A stretch of DNA of 64,000 bases from Pseudomonas gingeri (GTDB taxonomy: Bacteria; Pseudomonadota; Gammaproteobacteria; Pseudomonadales; Pseudomonadaceae). This document shows, one piece after another, positions 40,901 through 49,400 of this stretch. The position numbers and the translations under genes were made by a program. The notes beneath the pieces are model-generated. The model was given only the letters and a program-made list of their open reading frames with translations, was not told where the DNA came from and did no database searches. The stretch lies in the NCBI RefSeq assembly GCF_013385635.1, contig NZ_JACAPR010000022.1:22425-86424 (forward strand), in the 5' to 3' direction. Position 1 is the stretch's first letter. Each line of letters begins with the position of its first letter.

Positions 40901-42336
40901 AACGCCTGTACCGCACCGGCGACCTCGGCCGCCTGCTGCCGGACGGCAATATCGAATTCCTCGGGCGCGAGGACAATCAGGTCAAGGTCCAGGGCTATCG
41001 CATCGAACTGGGTGAGATCGAAGCCGTGCTCAACCGCCATCCCGGCGTACAGAGCGCGGTGCTGCGCATCCTCGGCCGGCAGCACGGCGAAAAGCGCCTG
41101 GCGGCCTATGTGATCAAGGCCGATACACAGTTGCAGGCTGGGGATTTCGCCCTCTACCTGACAGACAAGCTGCCGGCATACATGGTGCCGACGTCGTTTA
41201 CCTTCCTGGAAACCTGGCCGCTGTCGGCCAACGGCAAGGTCGACAAGAGCCGCCTGCCCGAGCCCCGGGTGAACCAGGACAGCGGTCCCTTGCTGGAGCC
41301 GCAAGGTCCACGGGAACAACGGCTGGTGGCAATCGTCGAGGCACTGCTCAAGCACGACGGGATTGCCGGCAACGCCAATCTGCTGAGCCTGGGCGCCACC
41401 TCGATCGATATCGTCAGGATCAGCAATGCCTTGTCCGCCGAACTGCAGTTCCGTCCGCACCTGGCGCAACTGCTGGCCCAGCCGACCCTGGCCAATCTGC
41501 TGGAACTGTATCGGCGCAGCCTGGAGGGCCAGGCACTCGTCAGCCGTGTCCTGCCACCGGCGGCGGTGGTCGAGGAGGTCATCGAAGACCCGCAACTGCG
41601 CCAGCAATTCAAGGCCGACGAGCGTGGCCGGCGGCGTTTTTCCCGGTCGTTGCCGGCGGTGGCCCTGGCATTGCCCGAAGACGCCGGGTTCGCCCGGCGC
41701 TTCAGCGACTGTCGCTCGGTACGCCGCTATGATCCGCAGCCGATCCCGACAACGGCATTCGCCCACTGGCTGGCCGGGCTGTCGCGCGGACAACTGGAAG
41801 GCGCGGTTAAGTACCAGTTCCCTTCGGCGGGCGGGCTCTATCCGTTGCAGGCCTATCTGTATATCAAGCCCGGGCGTGTCCATGGCGTGCCCGGCGGCGC
41901 CTTCTACTACGACCCGGTGCAGCACCGGTTGCAGGCCTTCGGCGAAGCGTCGCGGCTGGATCCCGACACTTACGACTATTTCGTCAACCGTCCGGTGTAT
42001 GAGGATGCCGCGTTCGCCCTGTTCCTGATCGCCGACCTGGCGGCCATCCGTCCGCTCTATGGCGAGCGCAGCCGGGATTTCTGTCGGATCGAGGCCGGCG
42101 CGATGGCGCAGTTGCTGACCATGACGGCGGTGGAGCAAGGCCTGGGCCTGTGTGGCATGGGCTCGATCGACGAGCAGTCGCTGCCGGCACTGTTCGACCT
42201 GGGGCCGAGCCACCAACTGGTCTATTCGCTGGTCGGCGGCCTGCGCGCCGCGGGCGAACAGCGCAATGCCCAGCTAGAGGCCTTCGCCACTGCCCACACG
42301 GATGATGACAGCGACATGGAGGAGATCGAAGTATGA
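31909..42336 (+). CDS. NRPS 2: C-A-T / C-A-T / Cy-A-T-Ox (thiazole-forming)
   Basis: 3475 aa, three modules. Module 4: C (HHIICDG near residue 164), A pocket DVADIGAIDK, which recalls arginine-type codes of pyoverdine synthetases, T (Ser about 1044). Module 5: C (HHIVSDG near 1233), A pocket DVQFIAQVVK, one residue from the Pro code DVQFIAHVVK, T (Ser about 2105). Module 6: the condensation position holds a Cy heterocyclisation domain: 'FPLTDIQQAYWFGR' and DALIVDAAS (DxxxxD) near 2302 replace the HHxxxDG motif. Its A domain reads DLYNMSLIWK, one residue from the cysteine code. The T domain LGATSID (Ser about 3165) is followed by a 230-residue C-terminal oxidase of the SagB/nitroreductase type (SVRRYD, 'FPSAGGLYPLQAYLYI', 'GLGLCGMGSID'). 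Cy plus Ox turns Cys into a thiazole. The stop overlaps the next start (ATGA). Confidence 0.95.
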   Translation: MFDKTSLREMTPAQFAALHKRPKITPLERTGTPLASFAQRRLWFLAQLAGGGGAYHIPLGLQLRGPLDRTALKRALDRLVARHESLRTTFAAHDDEVVQVIAEPGRGFDWQIHDLVDHPEAEARITVLTEEEADAPFDLKQGPLFRGRLLIVGEQEHVLLLTLHHIICDGWSMAVLTRELGELYDAFRQDLDDPLPAPALQYADYCEWQRRWLLDNTQADHGAYWRDTLAGAPTLLELPGDRPRPVLPDYQGGFEPLMLDATLTEQLKALSLRHGSTLFMTLLAGWAVVLARLSGQSEVLIGTPTANRTRRETEDLIGFFVNTLVLRLSLTDSPTVSQLLEHSRAVTLGAQEHQELPFEQVVEQLNPTRSQAYSPLFQVMFAWENTEPGTLRLSGLESRPLRGGHQAAKFDLTLVLAEQDGVISGGLEYASALFDATTVARFAGYLRRVLVGMVAQPQRPVAELELLDAQERDSLVLDWNRTERAFDTSRCLHELFEARVRHDPGAIAVRCGVDSLDYGELNVRANRLAHELRARGVGPDVRVGLCLERTLDMPLAVLAVLKAGGAYVPLDPGYPLPRLTHMLSDSAPAVVLTHGPARAALLAALDGVAIKPTVLDLQQDAPRWADHPEQDLDPQALQLTSRHLAYVIYTSGSTGQPKGVMVEHRGLVAVSSAWEDLYNLRPGLRHLQMAGFSFDVFSADLIRALGFGGELVLCPRQVLMDPPALYRLLRESEIDFADFVPAVLNPLLAWVEESGQGLSFLDTVICGSDIWTAHSARQLRQCCGERVRIVHAYGVTEASIDSTCFELAAQQSLDSSLPIGRPLANTRIYLLDAAGATVPIGVAGELHIGGVGVARGYLNQAQLSVERFVDNPFVAGERLYRTGDLARYRADGNLEFIGRNDSQAKLRGLRLELGEIEARLAEIDGVRDSLVLLRSDSLGEPRLVAYYRRAGDQVPGPGELREKLARSLPDYMVPSAFVRLDALPLTANGKLDRSALPAPDATAFDQQHYTAPQGPLETELARIWGEVLGIERVGRDDGFFALGGHSLLVIQVIARIRRNLDLDIAASALFAAPQLKHFALRLGDARETPHSSIERVERGATQTLSFAQQRLWFLAQMDGGSAAYHMPLNLRLRGRLQIPALERSLNQLLARHEALRTTFIRIEGEPRQVIAGPGQGLKLEQTVLEGDDPSGERLARLVDEEGGRAFDLERGPLIRARLIRLADDDQLLLLTLHHIVSDGWSMGVLTRELQQLYTAALQDRDDPLPPLALQYVDYSAWQRDWLTGEVLERQSRYWRETLVGAPVLLELPADHKRPPVQDYRGGVVPLVFDKELTRGLKALSRQQGTTLFMTLLAGWALVLARLSGQSEVVIGVPSANRPNSELEALIGFFVNTLALRLNLSDNPSVGQWLQRARTVALQAQEHQDLPFEQVVELLNPTRSLAHSPLFQVLFAWEQVQCEDLILPGLDVEHVESQRHIAKFDLQLALSECNDEIVGGLEYASGLFEPATVVGFGEYLRRVLTQMVADSQQTVAGLDLLSPEQHQQLRDEWNSSGSGRVPQIGFLARFEAQVALTPQAAALLWHNEEQDYAGLNAAANRLAHFLRGQGIGAEDRVGLSLERSPQMVIGLLAILKAGAAYVPFDPAYPAGRLAYMFSDAAPSLLLTSAQLRDKLPVTAGELPLYCLDSDQACWAGQPSDNPELAIKPANLAYVLYTSGSSGRPKGVAHTHQALDNLIDWQLTEATGQAPLPKRVLQFASLNFDVSFQEIFSTLCQGGCLVLMSEEQRKDLANLRPTLVAAGVQRAFLPFAVLQQLAGLTEVGAPMPPGGCDIITAGEALRVNDELRAFVRGLGGTHLYNQYGPTETHVVSQFRLACAEAGEWPEAPPIGRPINNARLYVLDDALNPLPVGVAGELYIAGTCLARGYLNQPGLTAERFLPDPFSREPGARMYRSGDQARRLADGNVQYLGRIDQQVKLRGFRVELGEIDSLLQQQPGVLEAAVLLREDSPGDPRLVAYIVGSATVETLRDALRRHLPEHMIPGAWVTLAQLPLTGNGKLDRRALPAPERLSGGTYVAPVTDDEIQLTAIWAEVLRCERVGLRDNFFDLGGHSLLATRLVYAINQRMSAQLSLSSLFKTPTPGELIAEVRASRDERIEAEPAFGVIEPDLAARHQPFPLTDIQQAYWFGREATVSLGGVSAHGYEELRIRDFDSARFERALNRMIERHDMLRAVFLSDGTQQVLAEVPVYRMPSIDLRGLDPEAARQALESNRQRLSHQVLDASRWPLFEFSLTLLDDGISHLHISLDALIVDAASSQILARELMACYIDPQLELPVPGLGFRDYVLAEHRLRGGVRYERALAYWRERVGSLAPAPDLPLVRQPESLAAPHFTRRDRQLPAAHWTGLKALAKSFAVTPSVVLLTAFCEVLALWSRQPRFTLSLPLFNRLPLHPDVDGIIGDFTSLVLLEVRIDGNQGFIDKARAIQQQLWQDIDHAAVSGVRVLRELSQARGAQQTAIPIVFNSTLSEAAAQQAEYNLADALQAQNVHSITQTPQVWIDHTLLELEGRLLFNWDSIDELFPEGLIGQMFDAYNQLLDRLLEPQAWTASTTQLLPRACLPAPPPGPATAPLMHELFERQALATPTALALIAPDRQLSYEQLRRQARQLGACLQTRGVVPNQLVAVMMERGWEQVVATLAILYAGGAYLPLDPALPAQRVRHILERAEARLVLTQPGLDLDSDALSSVAIIHVTDAAESDGPELQPVTMSVGDLAYVIYTSGSTGVPKGVVIDHAGAVNTLLDINRRFAVGPRDRVLAVSSLSFDLSVYDFFGTLAAGAAVVLLDHRLALDPLHWRELIGRHRISLWNSVPALLGLLLESEENRGGELPASLRLAMLSGDWIPLNLADRARALQPAIEVISLGGATEASIWSICYPIGQVDPDWRSIPYGKALDHQRFHVLDEALQSRPTWVPGQLYIGGIGLAKGYWRDEAQSAASFFSHPLTGERLYRTGDLGRLLPDGNIEFLGREDNQVKVQGYRIELGEIEAVLNRHPGVQSAVLRILGRQHGEKRLAAYVIKADTQLQAGDFALYLTDKLPAYMVPTSFTFLETWPLSANGKVDKSRLPEPRVNQDSGPLLEPQGPREQRLVAIVEALLKHDGIAGNANLLSLGATSIDIVRISNALSAELQFRPHLAQLLAQPTLANLLELYRRSLEGQALVSRVLPPAAVVEEVIEDPQLRQQFKADERGRRRFSRSLPAVALALPEDAGFARRFSDCRSVRRYDPQPIPTTAFAHWLAGLSRGQLEGAVKYQFPSAGGLYPLQAYLYIKPGRVHGVPGGAFYYDPVQHRLQAFGEASRLDPDTYDYFVNRPVYEDAAFALFLIADLAAIRPLYGERSRDFCRIEAGAMAQLLTMTAVEQGLGLCGMGSIDEQSLPALFDLGPSHQLVYSLVGGLRAAGEQRNAQLEAFATAHTDDDSDMEEIEV

Positions 42337-45300
42337 ATGCCCATCAGTTGCTGGACCTGTTCAGTCGTCAGGGCGTGAGCCTTGAGGTCGATGGCGACAA
42401 GCTGCGCTGCAAGGCGCCCAAGGGGTTCCTCGGCGAGGACTTGCTGCAAGCCCTCAAGCAACACAAGCAGGCGCTGATCGCGCTGCTGGGCGAAGGCGAT
42501 GGTATTGCACCGCGAATGGCAGGAACGACGCCGCTGCCGTTGTCGTTTTCCCAGCGGCAACTGTGGTTTCTCGACCAGTTGGAGCCGGGCAATCCGTTCT
42601 ACAACATTCCCAATGCGCTGCTGCTCAGGGGCCGGCTCGGCGTCGCCGTGCTGGAGCGGGCCCTGAACGAACTGGTGCGGCGTCACGAAGTACTGCGCAC
42701 CACGTTCGGCAATCTCGACGGCGAGCCATGCCAGGTGGTGCATCCACACCGGCCGATGCCGTTGCCGGTCACCGACCTGCGCGACCTGTCGCCCGGCGAA
42801 CGCGAGGCACGGGTGCGCAGGCGGGTGAGCGAGGATGCCCGCGCGCCATTCGACCTGGCGGGCGGGCCGCTGCTGCGGGCCTCTCTGCTGCAACTGGCGG
42901 ACGAGGAGTACCTGTGGCTGTACAACCTGCACCACATCATCGCCGATGGCTGGTCGATGGGCATCGTGCTGCGCGAGGTGGTGACCCTGTACGGCAACTA
43001 CCTCGGGGGGGAACCGTCGAGCCTGGCGCCATTGCCGGTGCAGTACGCCGATTACGCCTGCTGGCAACAACGCCAGCTCGGCGGCGAGGCTTTGCAGGAG
43101 CAGCTTGAGTACTGGCGCCGGACCCTGGCCGACGCACCACCGTTGCTGACCCTGCCCACTGATCGGCCACGACCACGGGTGCAAGGTTACGCCGGTGCGA
43201 CTTGCCACAGTCGTCTCGGCAGCGGCACCCTGCGTGGGCTGCAGGACCTGGCGCGGCAGACCCAGGGCTCGCTGTTCAATGTGCTGATGGCGACTCTGGC
43301 GGTGTTGCTGTGGCGCCACAGCGGCCAGTCGGACGTGTCCATCGGTACGCCGTTCGCCAATCGCGGGCGGGCGGAAATCGAGCCGCTGATCGGTCACTTC
43401 GTCAATACCCTGGTGATCCGCAACCACCTGCAAGCGGGGCAGACCTTCGCCGAACTGCTGCGCGAGGTCCGCGTGCGCATGCTGGAGGTCCACGCCCATC
43501 AGGACGTGCCGTTCGAGCGGGTGGTCGAGGCGGTCAATCCGCAACGCGATACCGCCTATTCACCGTTGTTCCAGGTGATGCTGGTGTTGCAGAACACTCC
43601 TGGCGCGGCCGTCGAGATGCCGGGCCTGAGCCTGACGCCCCATGGCACCAGCAGCGCCACGGCCAAGTTCGACCTGGCCTTTGAACTGGTGGAGCAGGAC
43701 AACGGCCTGCAACTGACGTTGGAATACAACACCGATCTGTTCGACGCTGCCACCGTGGAGCGTCTGGCGGGTCACTACCGGCAGTTGCTCGAACAGGTCG
43801 CCGAGGACGCCAAGCAGCCGATTGGCGCCCTGAACCTGCTGACCGCGGCAGAGCGCGAGCAGATAGTCGTCGACTGGAACCGCAGCGCCCCTCTGGCCCA
43901 GGTCCCCGGTTGCGTCCATCACCTGGTCGAAGCCCGGGCGGCGAGTGCGCCACGGGATCACGCGGTGCTGTTCGAGTCCGCAACCCTCGACTACGGCGAA
44001 CTCAACAGCCGGGCCAATCGCCTGGCCCATCATCTGCGTGGCCTCGGTGTCGGTCCGGATGTGCGGGTCGCGGTGTGCCTGGAACGCTCGCTGGAACTGC
44101 CGGTGGCCATCCTCGCGGTGTTCAAGGCCGGCGGCGCCTATGTGCCCCTGGACCCGACCTATCCGGTCGGGCGCCTGGGCCACATGCTGGCGGACAGCGC
44201 GCCGCTGGTGGCGCTGGCCCATGGGGCGACCCGCGACTTGCTGCGCTCGGCTTTTGCCAAAACGGGCCGCGAAGTACCGGTGTTCGATCTCGAAAGCGAC
44301 GCGGCGAGCTGGGCCGGGCAATCGGCGCACAATCCCGATCCGCGCGCGGTGGGGCTGACACCCGAGCACCTCGCCTATGTGATCTACACCTCCGGCACCA
44401 CCGGGCTGCCCAAGGGGGCGATGGTCGCCCATCGCGGCTTGAGCAATCTGCTGCTGTGGTGTTCGCAGGTCTGTGGCGAGGGGCCGGATTCGGCGATGCT
44501 GCAGAAGATCCCGTTCGGCTTCGATGCCTCGGCCTGGGAACTGCTCTGGCCGCTGGTCACGGGCGGACGCCTGGTGCTGGCGCGGCCCGGCGGCCATCTC
44601 GAACCGGCGTATCTGGTACGCGTGACGCGGGAGCAACGGATCAGCGCGCTGGTCTTTGTGCCGGCCATGCTGCAACTGTTCCTGGAGATCGATGAAGTCA
44701 GCGACTGTGTCGACCTGCGCAACGTGTTCTGCGGCGGCGGCGAACTGACACCGTCGATTGCCCGACGCTTCCAGGAAGTCTTGCCGAACGCGCGGTTGCA
44801 CAATGTCTACGGTCCCACCGAAACCACGGTGATCAACAGTATCTGGACCCTGGAACCGGGTGCCGAGGTACCGGCGCGGCAATTGCCCATCGGCCGGCCC
44901 ATTGCCCAGGCCCGCCTGTATGTCCTCGACGAACACGATACGCCGGTACCGGTGGGTGTCAGCGGTCAGTTGCACATTGGCGGGGTCGGCGTGGCCCGGG
45001 GTTACCTGGGGCTGGAGTCGTTGACCTCCGAGCGGTTTATCGACAGCCCGTTCGTCCCCGGCGACCGCCTGTATCGCAGCGGCGACCTGGCGCGTTATCG
45101 CCCGGACGGCCAGCTGGAATTCCTTGGCCGCAATGATTTCCAGGTCAAGCTGCGTGGTGTACGCCTGGAACTCGGCGAGATCGAGGCGCGCCTGGAGGGG
45201 TTTCCCGGCGTGCGTCGCGCAGTGGTGCTGATGGTCGGCGATACCGCGCAGAACCAGCGACTGGTGGCCTGTTGTCGCGTAGCCATGACATCCCGCCCCG

Positions 45301-46493
45301 AGGAAGCCACAGTGCACGCGTACCTGGCGAGCACCTTGCCGACCCAGGTCCTGCCCGCCGCGTACCTGTGGCTGGAGGACCTGCCGCTGACCAGCAACGG
45401 CAAGATCGACCGCGAGGCACTGCGGACCATGGCCGACCAGGACCTGGCGAGCCGTCAGGTCAACCTGTCCAGCCCGCGCGACCATATCGAACTCAAGCTC
45501 TATCAGATCTGGAAAGGCCTGCTGCTGGCCCCGCAGATCGGCATCCGCGACAACTTCTTCACGGTCGGCGGCACCTCCATCGCCGCGATCAAGATGGCCC
45601 ACCAGGTCGGCCAGGCCTTCGGCATCGAGCTGCCGATCCGCGTGGTGATCGGTCATCCGAGCATCGAGGAGCTCGGCGGCTGGATCCGCTCGGGGGCCAA
45701 TCCGGCGGTGGCGCAAAGCAACCTGATCGAGTTCCGCCGGGGTGACGGCCAACGCAATGTGGTGTGCATCCATCCCGCCGGCGGTACGGCGTTCTGCTAC
45801 TTGTCGCTGGCCAAGGTCCTGGCGGAATCGGTGGGGGTGTATGGCGTGCAGTCGCCAGGACTCAATCCCGGCGAAACCACCGAGCCGACCGTCGAGGCCA
45901 TGGCCACGGCCTATCTGCGTCTGATCGAACCGCTGGTGGCGCAACCGCTGGTACTCACCGGCCTGTCGTTCGGCGGGCTGGTGGCCTACGAAATGGCCCG
46001 GCTGCTGACAGCGGCGGGACACCGGCAGGTCACCGTGGTGCTGCTCGATACCCAGGGTTCGGACAACACCGCCTACCGGCAACAGATGGCCCCGGTGGAC
46101 ATGGCCGAGTTCCGCGACAAGCTGGTGCGCTTCAACGGCATGTATCCGGGTATCGATGACGCCCAGGTCGAGCGCTACTTCCATATCTACAACCACAACC
46201 GCATGGCCGTGGCGGAGTACGTCTGCCAGCCCAAGGCCGGGCGGGTGGTGCTGATCCAGGCCCGCGAAGGCTTCAGTCGCGCCCAGCTCCACGGACTACG
46301 CGATTTCTGGCGTCGTCGGGCCGGGGCCGGTTACCTGGCGAAACTGGTCAATGGCGGGCACTGGGACATGCTGGAAACCGTGGAGATGCGCCGTGTCGCG
46401 CGCACCCTAGAACAGGAATTGCGCCGTTTCGACAGCGCCGCCCGGGTGGTAGCGCAGGCCTTGCCGGCTGAATCTTTGACGCAGGAGGCGTAA
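42333..46493 (+). CDS. NRPS 3: docking-C-A-T-TE (termination module of line 1)
   Basis: 1386 aa. Residues 1-55 (LLDLFSRQGVSLEVDGDKL... then ALKQHKQALIALL) form a TubC-type N-terminal docking domain, which should receive the chain from the C-terminal Ox/T region of NRPS 2. C domain with HHIIADG near residue 200. The A domain pocket reads DAWVFGVVIK by my alignment and matches no code I know; the first three positions favour a hydrophobic residue. T domain VGGTSI with Ser 1082. A type I thioesterase occupies about 1135-1365 with nucleophile in GLSFGG (Ser 1212) and a His in GGHWDML. The TE releases the heptapeptide, by hydrolysis or by lactone/lactam closure (a Thr hydroxyl is available). GGAGG precedes the start, and TAATG couples it to the next gene. 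Confidence 0.95.
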   Translation: MNAHQLLDLFSRQGVSLEVDGDKLRCKAPKGFLGEDLLQALKQHKQALIALLGEGDGIAPRMAGTTPLPLSFSQRQLWFLDQLEPGNPFYNIPNALLLRGRLGVAVLERALNELVRRHEVLRTTFGNLDGEPCQVVHPHRPMPLPVTDLRDLSPGEREARVRRRVSEDARAPFDLAGGPLLRASLLQLADEEYLWLYNLHHIIADGWSMGIVLREVVTLYGNYLGGEPSSLAPLPVQYADYACWQQRQLGGEALQEQLEYWRRTLADAPPLLTLPTDRPRPRVQGYAGATCHSRLGSGTLRGLQDLARQTQGSLFNVLMATLAVLLWRHSGQSDVSIGTPFANRGRAEIEPLIGHFVNTLVIRNHLQAGQTFAELLREVRVRMLEVHAHQDVPFERVVEAVNPQRDTAYSPLFQVMLVLQNTPGAAVEMPGLSLTPHGTSSATAKFDLAFELVEQDNGLQLTLEYNTDLFDAATVERLAGHYRQLLEQVAEDAKQPIGALNLLTAAEREQIVVDWNRSAPLAQVPGCVHHLVEARAASAPRDHAVLFESATLDYGELNSRANRLAHHLRGLGVGPDVRVAVCLERSLELPVAILAVFKAGGAYVPLDPTYPVGRLGHMLADSAPLVALAHGATRDLLRSAFAKTGREVPVFDLESDAASWAGQSAHNPDPRAVGLTPEHLAYVIYTSGTTGLPKGAMVAHRGLSNLLLWCSQVCGEGPDSAMLQKIPFGFDASAWELLWPLVTGGRLVLARPGGHLEPAYLVRVTREQRISALVFVPAMLQLFLEIDEVSDCVDLRNVFCGGGELTPSIARRFQEVLPNARLHNVYGPTETTVINSIWTLEPGAEVPARQLPIGRPIAQARLYVLDEHDTPVPVGVSGQLHIGGVGVARGYLGLESLTSERFIDSPFVPGDRLYRSGDLARYRPDGQLEFLGRNDFQVKLRGVRLELGEIEARLEGFPGVRRAVVLMVGDTAQNQRLVACCRVAMTSRPEEATVHAYLASTLPTQVLPAAYLWLEDLPLTSNGKIDREALRTMADQDLASRQVNLSSPRDHIELKLYQIWKGLLLAPQIGIRDNFFTVGGTSIAAIKMAHQVGQAFGIELPIRVVIGHPSIEELGGWIRSGANPAVAQSNLIEFRRGDGQRNVVCIHPAGGTAFCYLSLAKVLAESVGVYGVQSPGLNPGETTEPTVEAMATAYLRLIEPLVAQPLVLTGLSFGGLVAYEMARLLTAAGHRQVTVVLLDTQGSDNTAYRQQMAPVDMAEFRDKLVRFNGMYPGIDDAQVERYFHIYNHNRMAVAEYVCQPKAGRVVLIQAREGFSRAQLHGLRDFWRRRAGAGYLAKLVNGGHWDMLETVEMRRVARTLEQELRRFDSAARVVAQALPAESLTQEA

Positions 46494-49400
46494 TGGACAG
46501 TGTGCAGCAAAGCAGGACGCAGCAAGACAGTCAGCAGCCAGCAGTTCCGGCAACCTTGCTCGGGCGTTTCGCCCGGCAGGTGACGGCATCGCCCCAGGCC
46601 CTGGCGGTGATCGACCGGCAGACGCGTTTGAGCTACGCGGAACTGGCGGCCGCCAGCGAACGTATCGCCCACGGCCTGCTGGCGCGTGGCGTGCGCCCCG
46701 AACAGTCACTGGCCTTGTGCATGCCGCGCTCCTGGCGCTGGCTGGCGGCGCTGCTCGGCGCCTTGAAGGTCGGGGCCGTGGTGGTGCCGCTGGACCGGGC
46801 CAGCCCGCCGCCGCGACGGACACGGATGCTGGAGGACAGCGCCTGCGTCGGGTTACTGGTGGACGAGCCGTTCGCCGATCTGCCGGCCAGTCTGTGGCAG
46901 GCTGAAGTGGCGGTATTGCTCGATACCCCGGCAACCCGCACCCTGCCGCCGACCAAGGCACCTGCCGAGGTGAGCTTCCTGTTCTACACCTCGGGCTCCA
47001 CCGGCACCCCCAAGGCGGTGGAAGTCGGCGAGCTCGGGATCTTGCGCCTGGCACAGTCGGGCGGTTATATCGAGATTCGTCCCGGCGAACGCTTTGCCTG
47101 CCTGTCCAACCCGGCGTTCGACGCCATCAGCTTTGAACTCTGGGCACCGCTGCTCAATGGCGGCACCTGCGTCATGATCGCCGATGAAGAACTGCTCGAC
47201 GCACGACGCCTGGCCCAGGTTCTGGAAACCCAGGCGGTCGCCACGTTGTTCATGACGGTGTCGCTGTTCAACACCCTGAGCCAGGAATACCCGCGTTGCT
47301 TCGCCAGCCTGCGCCAGGTGTTGATCGGCGGAGAGCAGATCAGCGCCGTCGCGGTGCGCGACTGGTATCGGGCCAACCCGCACAGCGCCTGCCGGATCTT
47401 CAATGTCTACGGTCCGACCGAATGCACCACCTTTGCCTTGTGCCATCCGATCTCCCGCGACTTCGAGGGCGCCACAGTGCCGATCGGTCGCCCCTTGCCC
47501 GACACCGGGGTACTGCTTCTCGACGAACAGCAAAGGCCGGTCACGCCGGGAACGCCGGGCGAGCTGTACCTGACAGGCAGCGGCGTGGCCCGTGGTTACC
47601 GCCAGCGGCCCGAGGAAACGGCGCGTTGCTTCGTTCTCTTGCCCGGCGCCGATGGCCAGCCACGGGTGCATTACCGCACGGGCGACCGGGGCCGCGAGAA
47701 CGAGGCGGGGCTGATCGAATACATCGGCCGCGTCGACCGCCAGGTCAAGGTGCGCGGTTTCCGTATCGAACCCGGCGAGGTCGAGCAACGCATCCTCGAC
47801 TATCCGGGCGTGGCCCAGGCCTATGTCTGCACCCGGCGCCAGGCCGCCGAGGACCACCAGTTGCTGGCCTTTATCGTGCCCCGCGACGAGCTGGACCCTG
47901 TCGGCTTCGACGCCCATCTGCGGACACAACTGCCGGCCTATATGCGTCCGCAGCAGCTGTTCCTGCTGGAACGCCTGCCTCTGACCGCCAACGGCAAGGT
48001 CGACCGTGTGCGCCTGCTGGAGCAGGGTGGTCAGCCGTGGCGCGCGCCAAGGGCCACGGCGGTCGAGGAAACACCGACGTTGTCCTGGTTGCTGGAGCAG
48101 GCGCGGGCGCTGCTGGGCCAGCCACAACTGGGTGGCGAGGACGATTGGTTGCGCAGCGGCGGCGACTCGCTCAAGGCCCTGCGCCTGCGTTCGGCGGTAC
48201 GCCGGCAGTGGCGGGTGGAGCTGAGCATGGCGCAGTTGCTGGAGGACAACTTCGCCGGGCTGGCCGAGGCCATTGCTACGCCGCAGGAGCATCCCGCGCT
48301 GTATCCGCCGGCACCGCCGCCAAGCTTGTCGCCGCGCCTGCCGGCCACCACCGAGCAACGACGCCTGTGGTTGTTGCAGCAGCGCGAACCGGGCTCCACC
48401 GCCTATAACGTGCCGTTGGTGCTGCGACTGCCGGCGGGCATCGAACTGGAGACCGTGAGCCTCGCCCTGGCGCAACTGGTCGCGCGTCACCCGGCATTGC
48501 GCACGGCCTTCGAGTCCGGGCCGGAGGGGATCGACCAGGTGGTTGCCGAACAGGGGAGCACCTGCCAGACCTTTGCCCGTGGGCAGTTCACCGAGGACAA
48601 CTGGCCGGCGTTCGCCGCACTGATATTCGCGACACCCTTCGATCTGCGCAGCCCCACGCTGTTCCAGTCCTGGCTGTTGCCGTTCGCCGATGGCAGTGCG
48701 CGGTTGCTGCTGCACCTGCACCATAGCGTGGTCGATGGCTGGTCGCTGAACCTGCTGTTCGACGATCTGCTGACGCTCTACAGCGACATTCTCCATGGCC
48801 GTACCGCTGCTGAACGAGCCGATCGCCTGACGCCGCTGGAGTTCAGCCAGTGGCAGGGGCAGTGGAGCATCGCGCCACACTATCGCCAGCAACGCCGGGC
48901 CCTGGCGCAGTTCCATCGCGAGCAGCCGGAGGCATCGCCGGCATTGTTGCCCCAGCGCAGCGACGCCGGCAGCGAAGCCCGCCACTATCGCCAGGCACTG
49001 GAAACGGAGCAATGCCTGGCCCTCGACCGGTTCTGCGGACAACAACGACTGACCCGCTTCGAGGTGCTGATCAGCGTATTCGCCTGGAGCCTGCATGCCC
49101 TGACCGGTTTGCCGCGTCCACGTATCGCCAGCCCGGTGTCCAACCGGCCCCTGGCCGAGTTCGAGGATGCGGTGGGCATGTTCGCCAATACCGTGCTGAT
49201 CCCGACGGCAGTCGACGGCGCCCGCTCCCTGGACGCACTGCTGCATGAGCAGACCGCGACGATTCGCCAGGTACTGGCGCTGCAGGATGTGACGCTGGCG
49301 GATGTGGTGGAGGACCTGCGCCTGTCGGGCAGCCAGGCGCTGTTCGATTTCATGTTCGTGCTGGAAAACACCGACTTTGCCAAGCTGGACGGTCTCGGCG

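Noticed and set aside
41570..42336. A stand-alone nitroreductase gene after NRPS 2
   Set aside because: The oxidase sequence is in frame with and continuous with the preceding carrier domain, with no stop, start or ribosome site between them.
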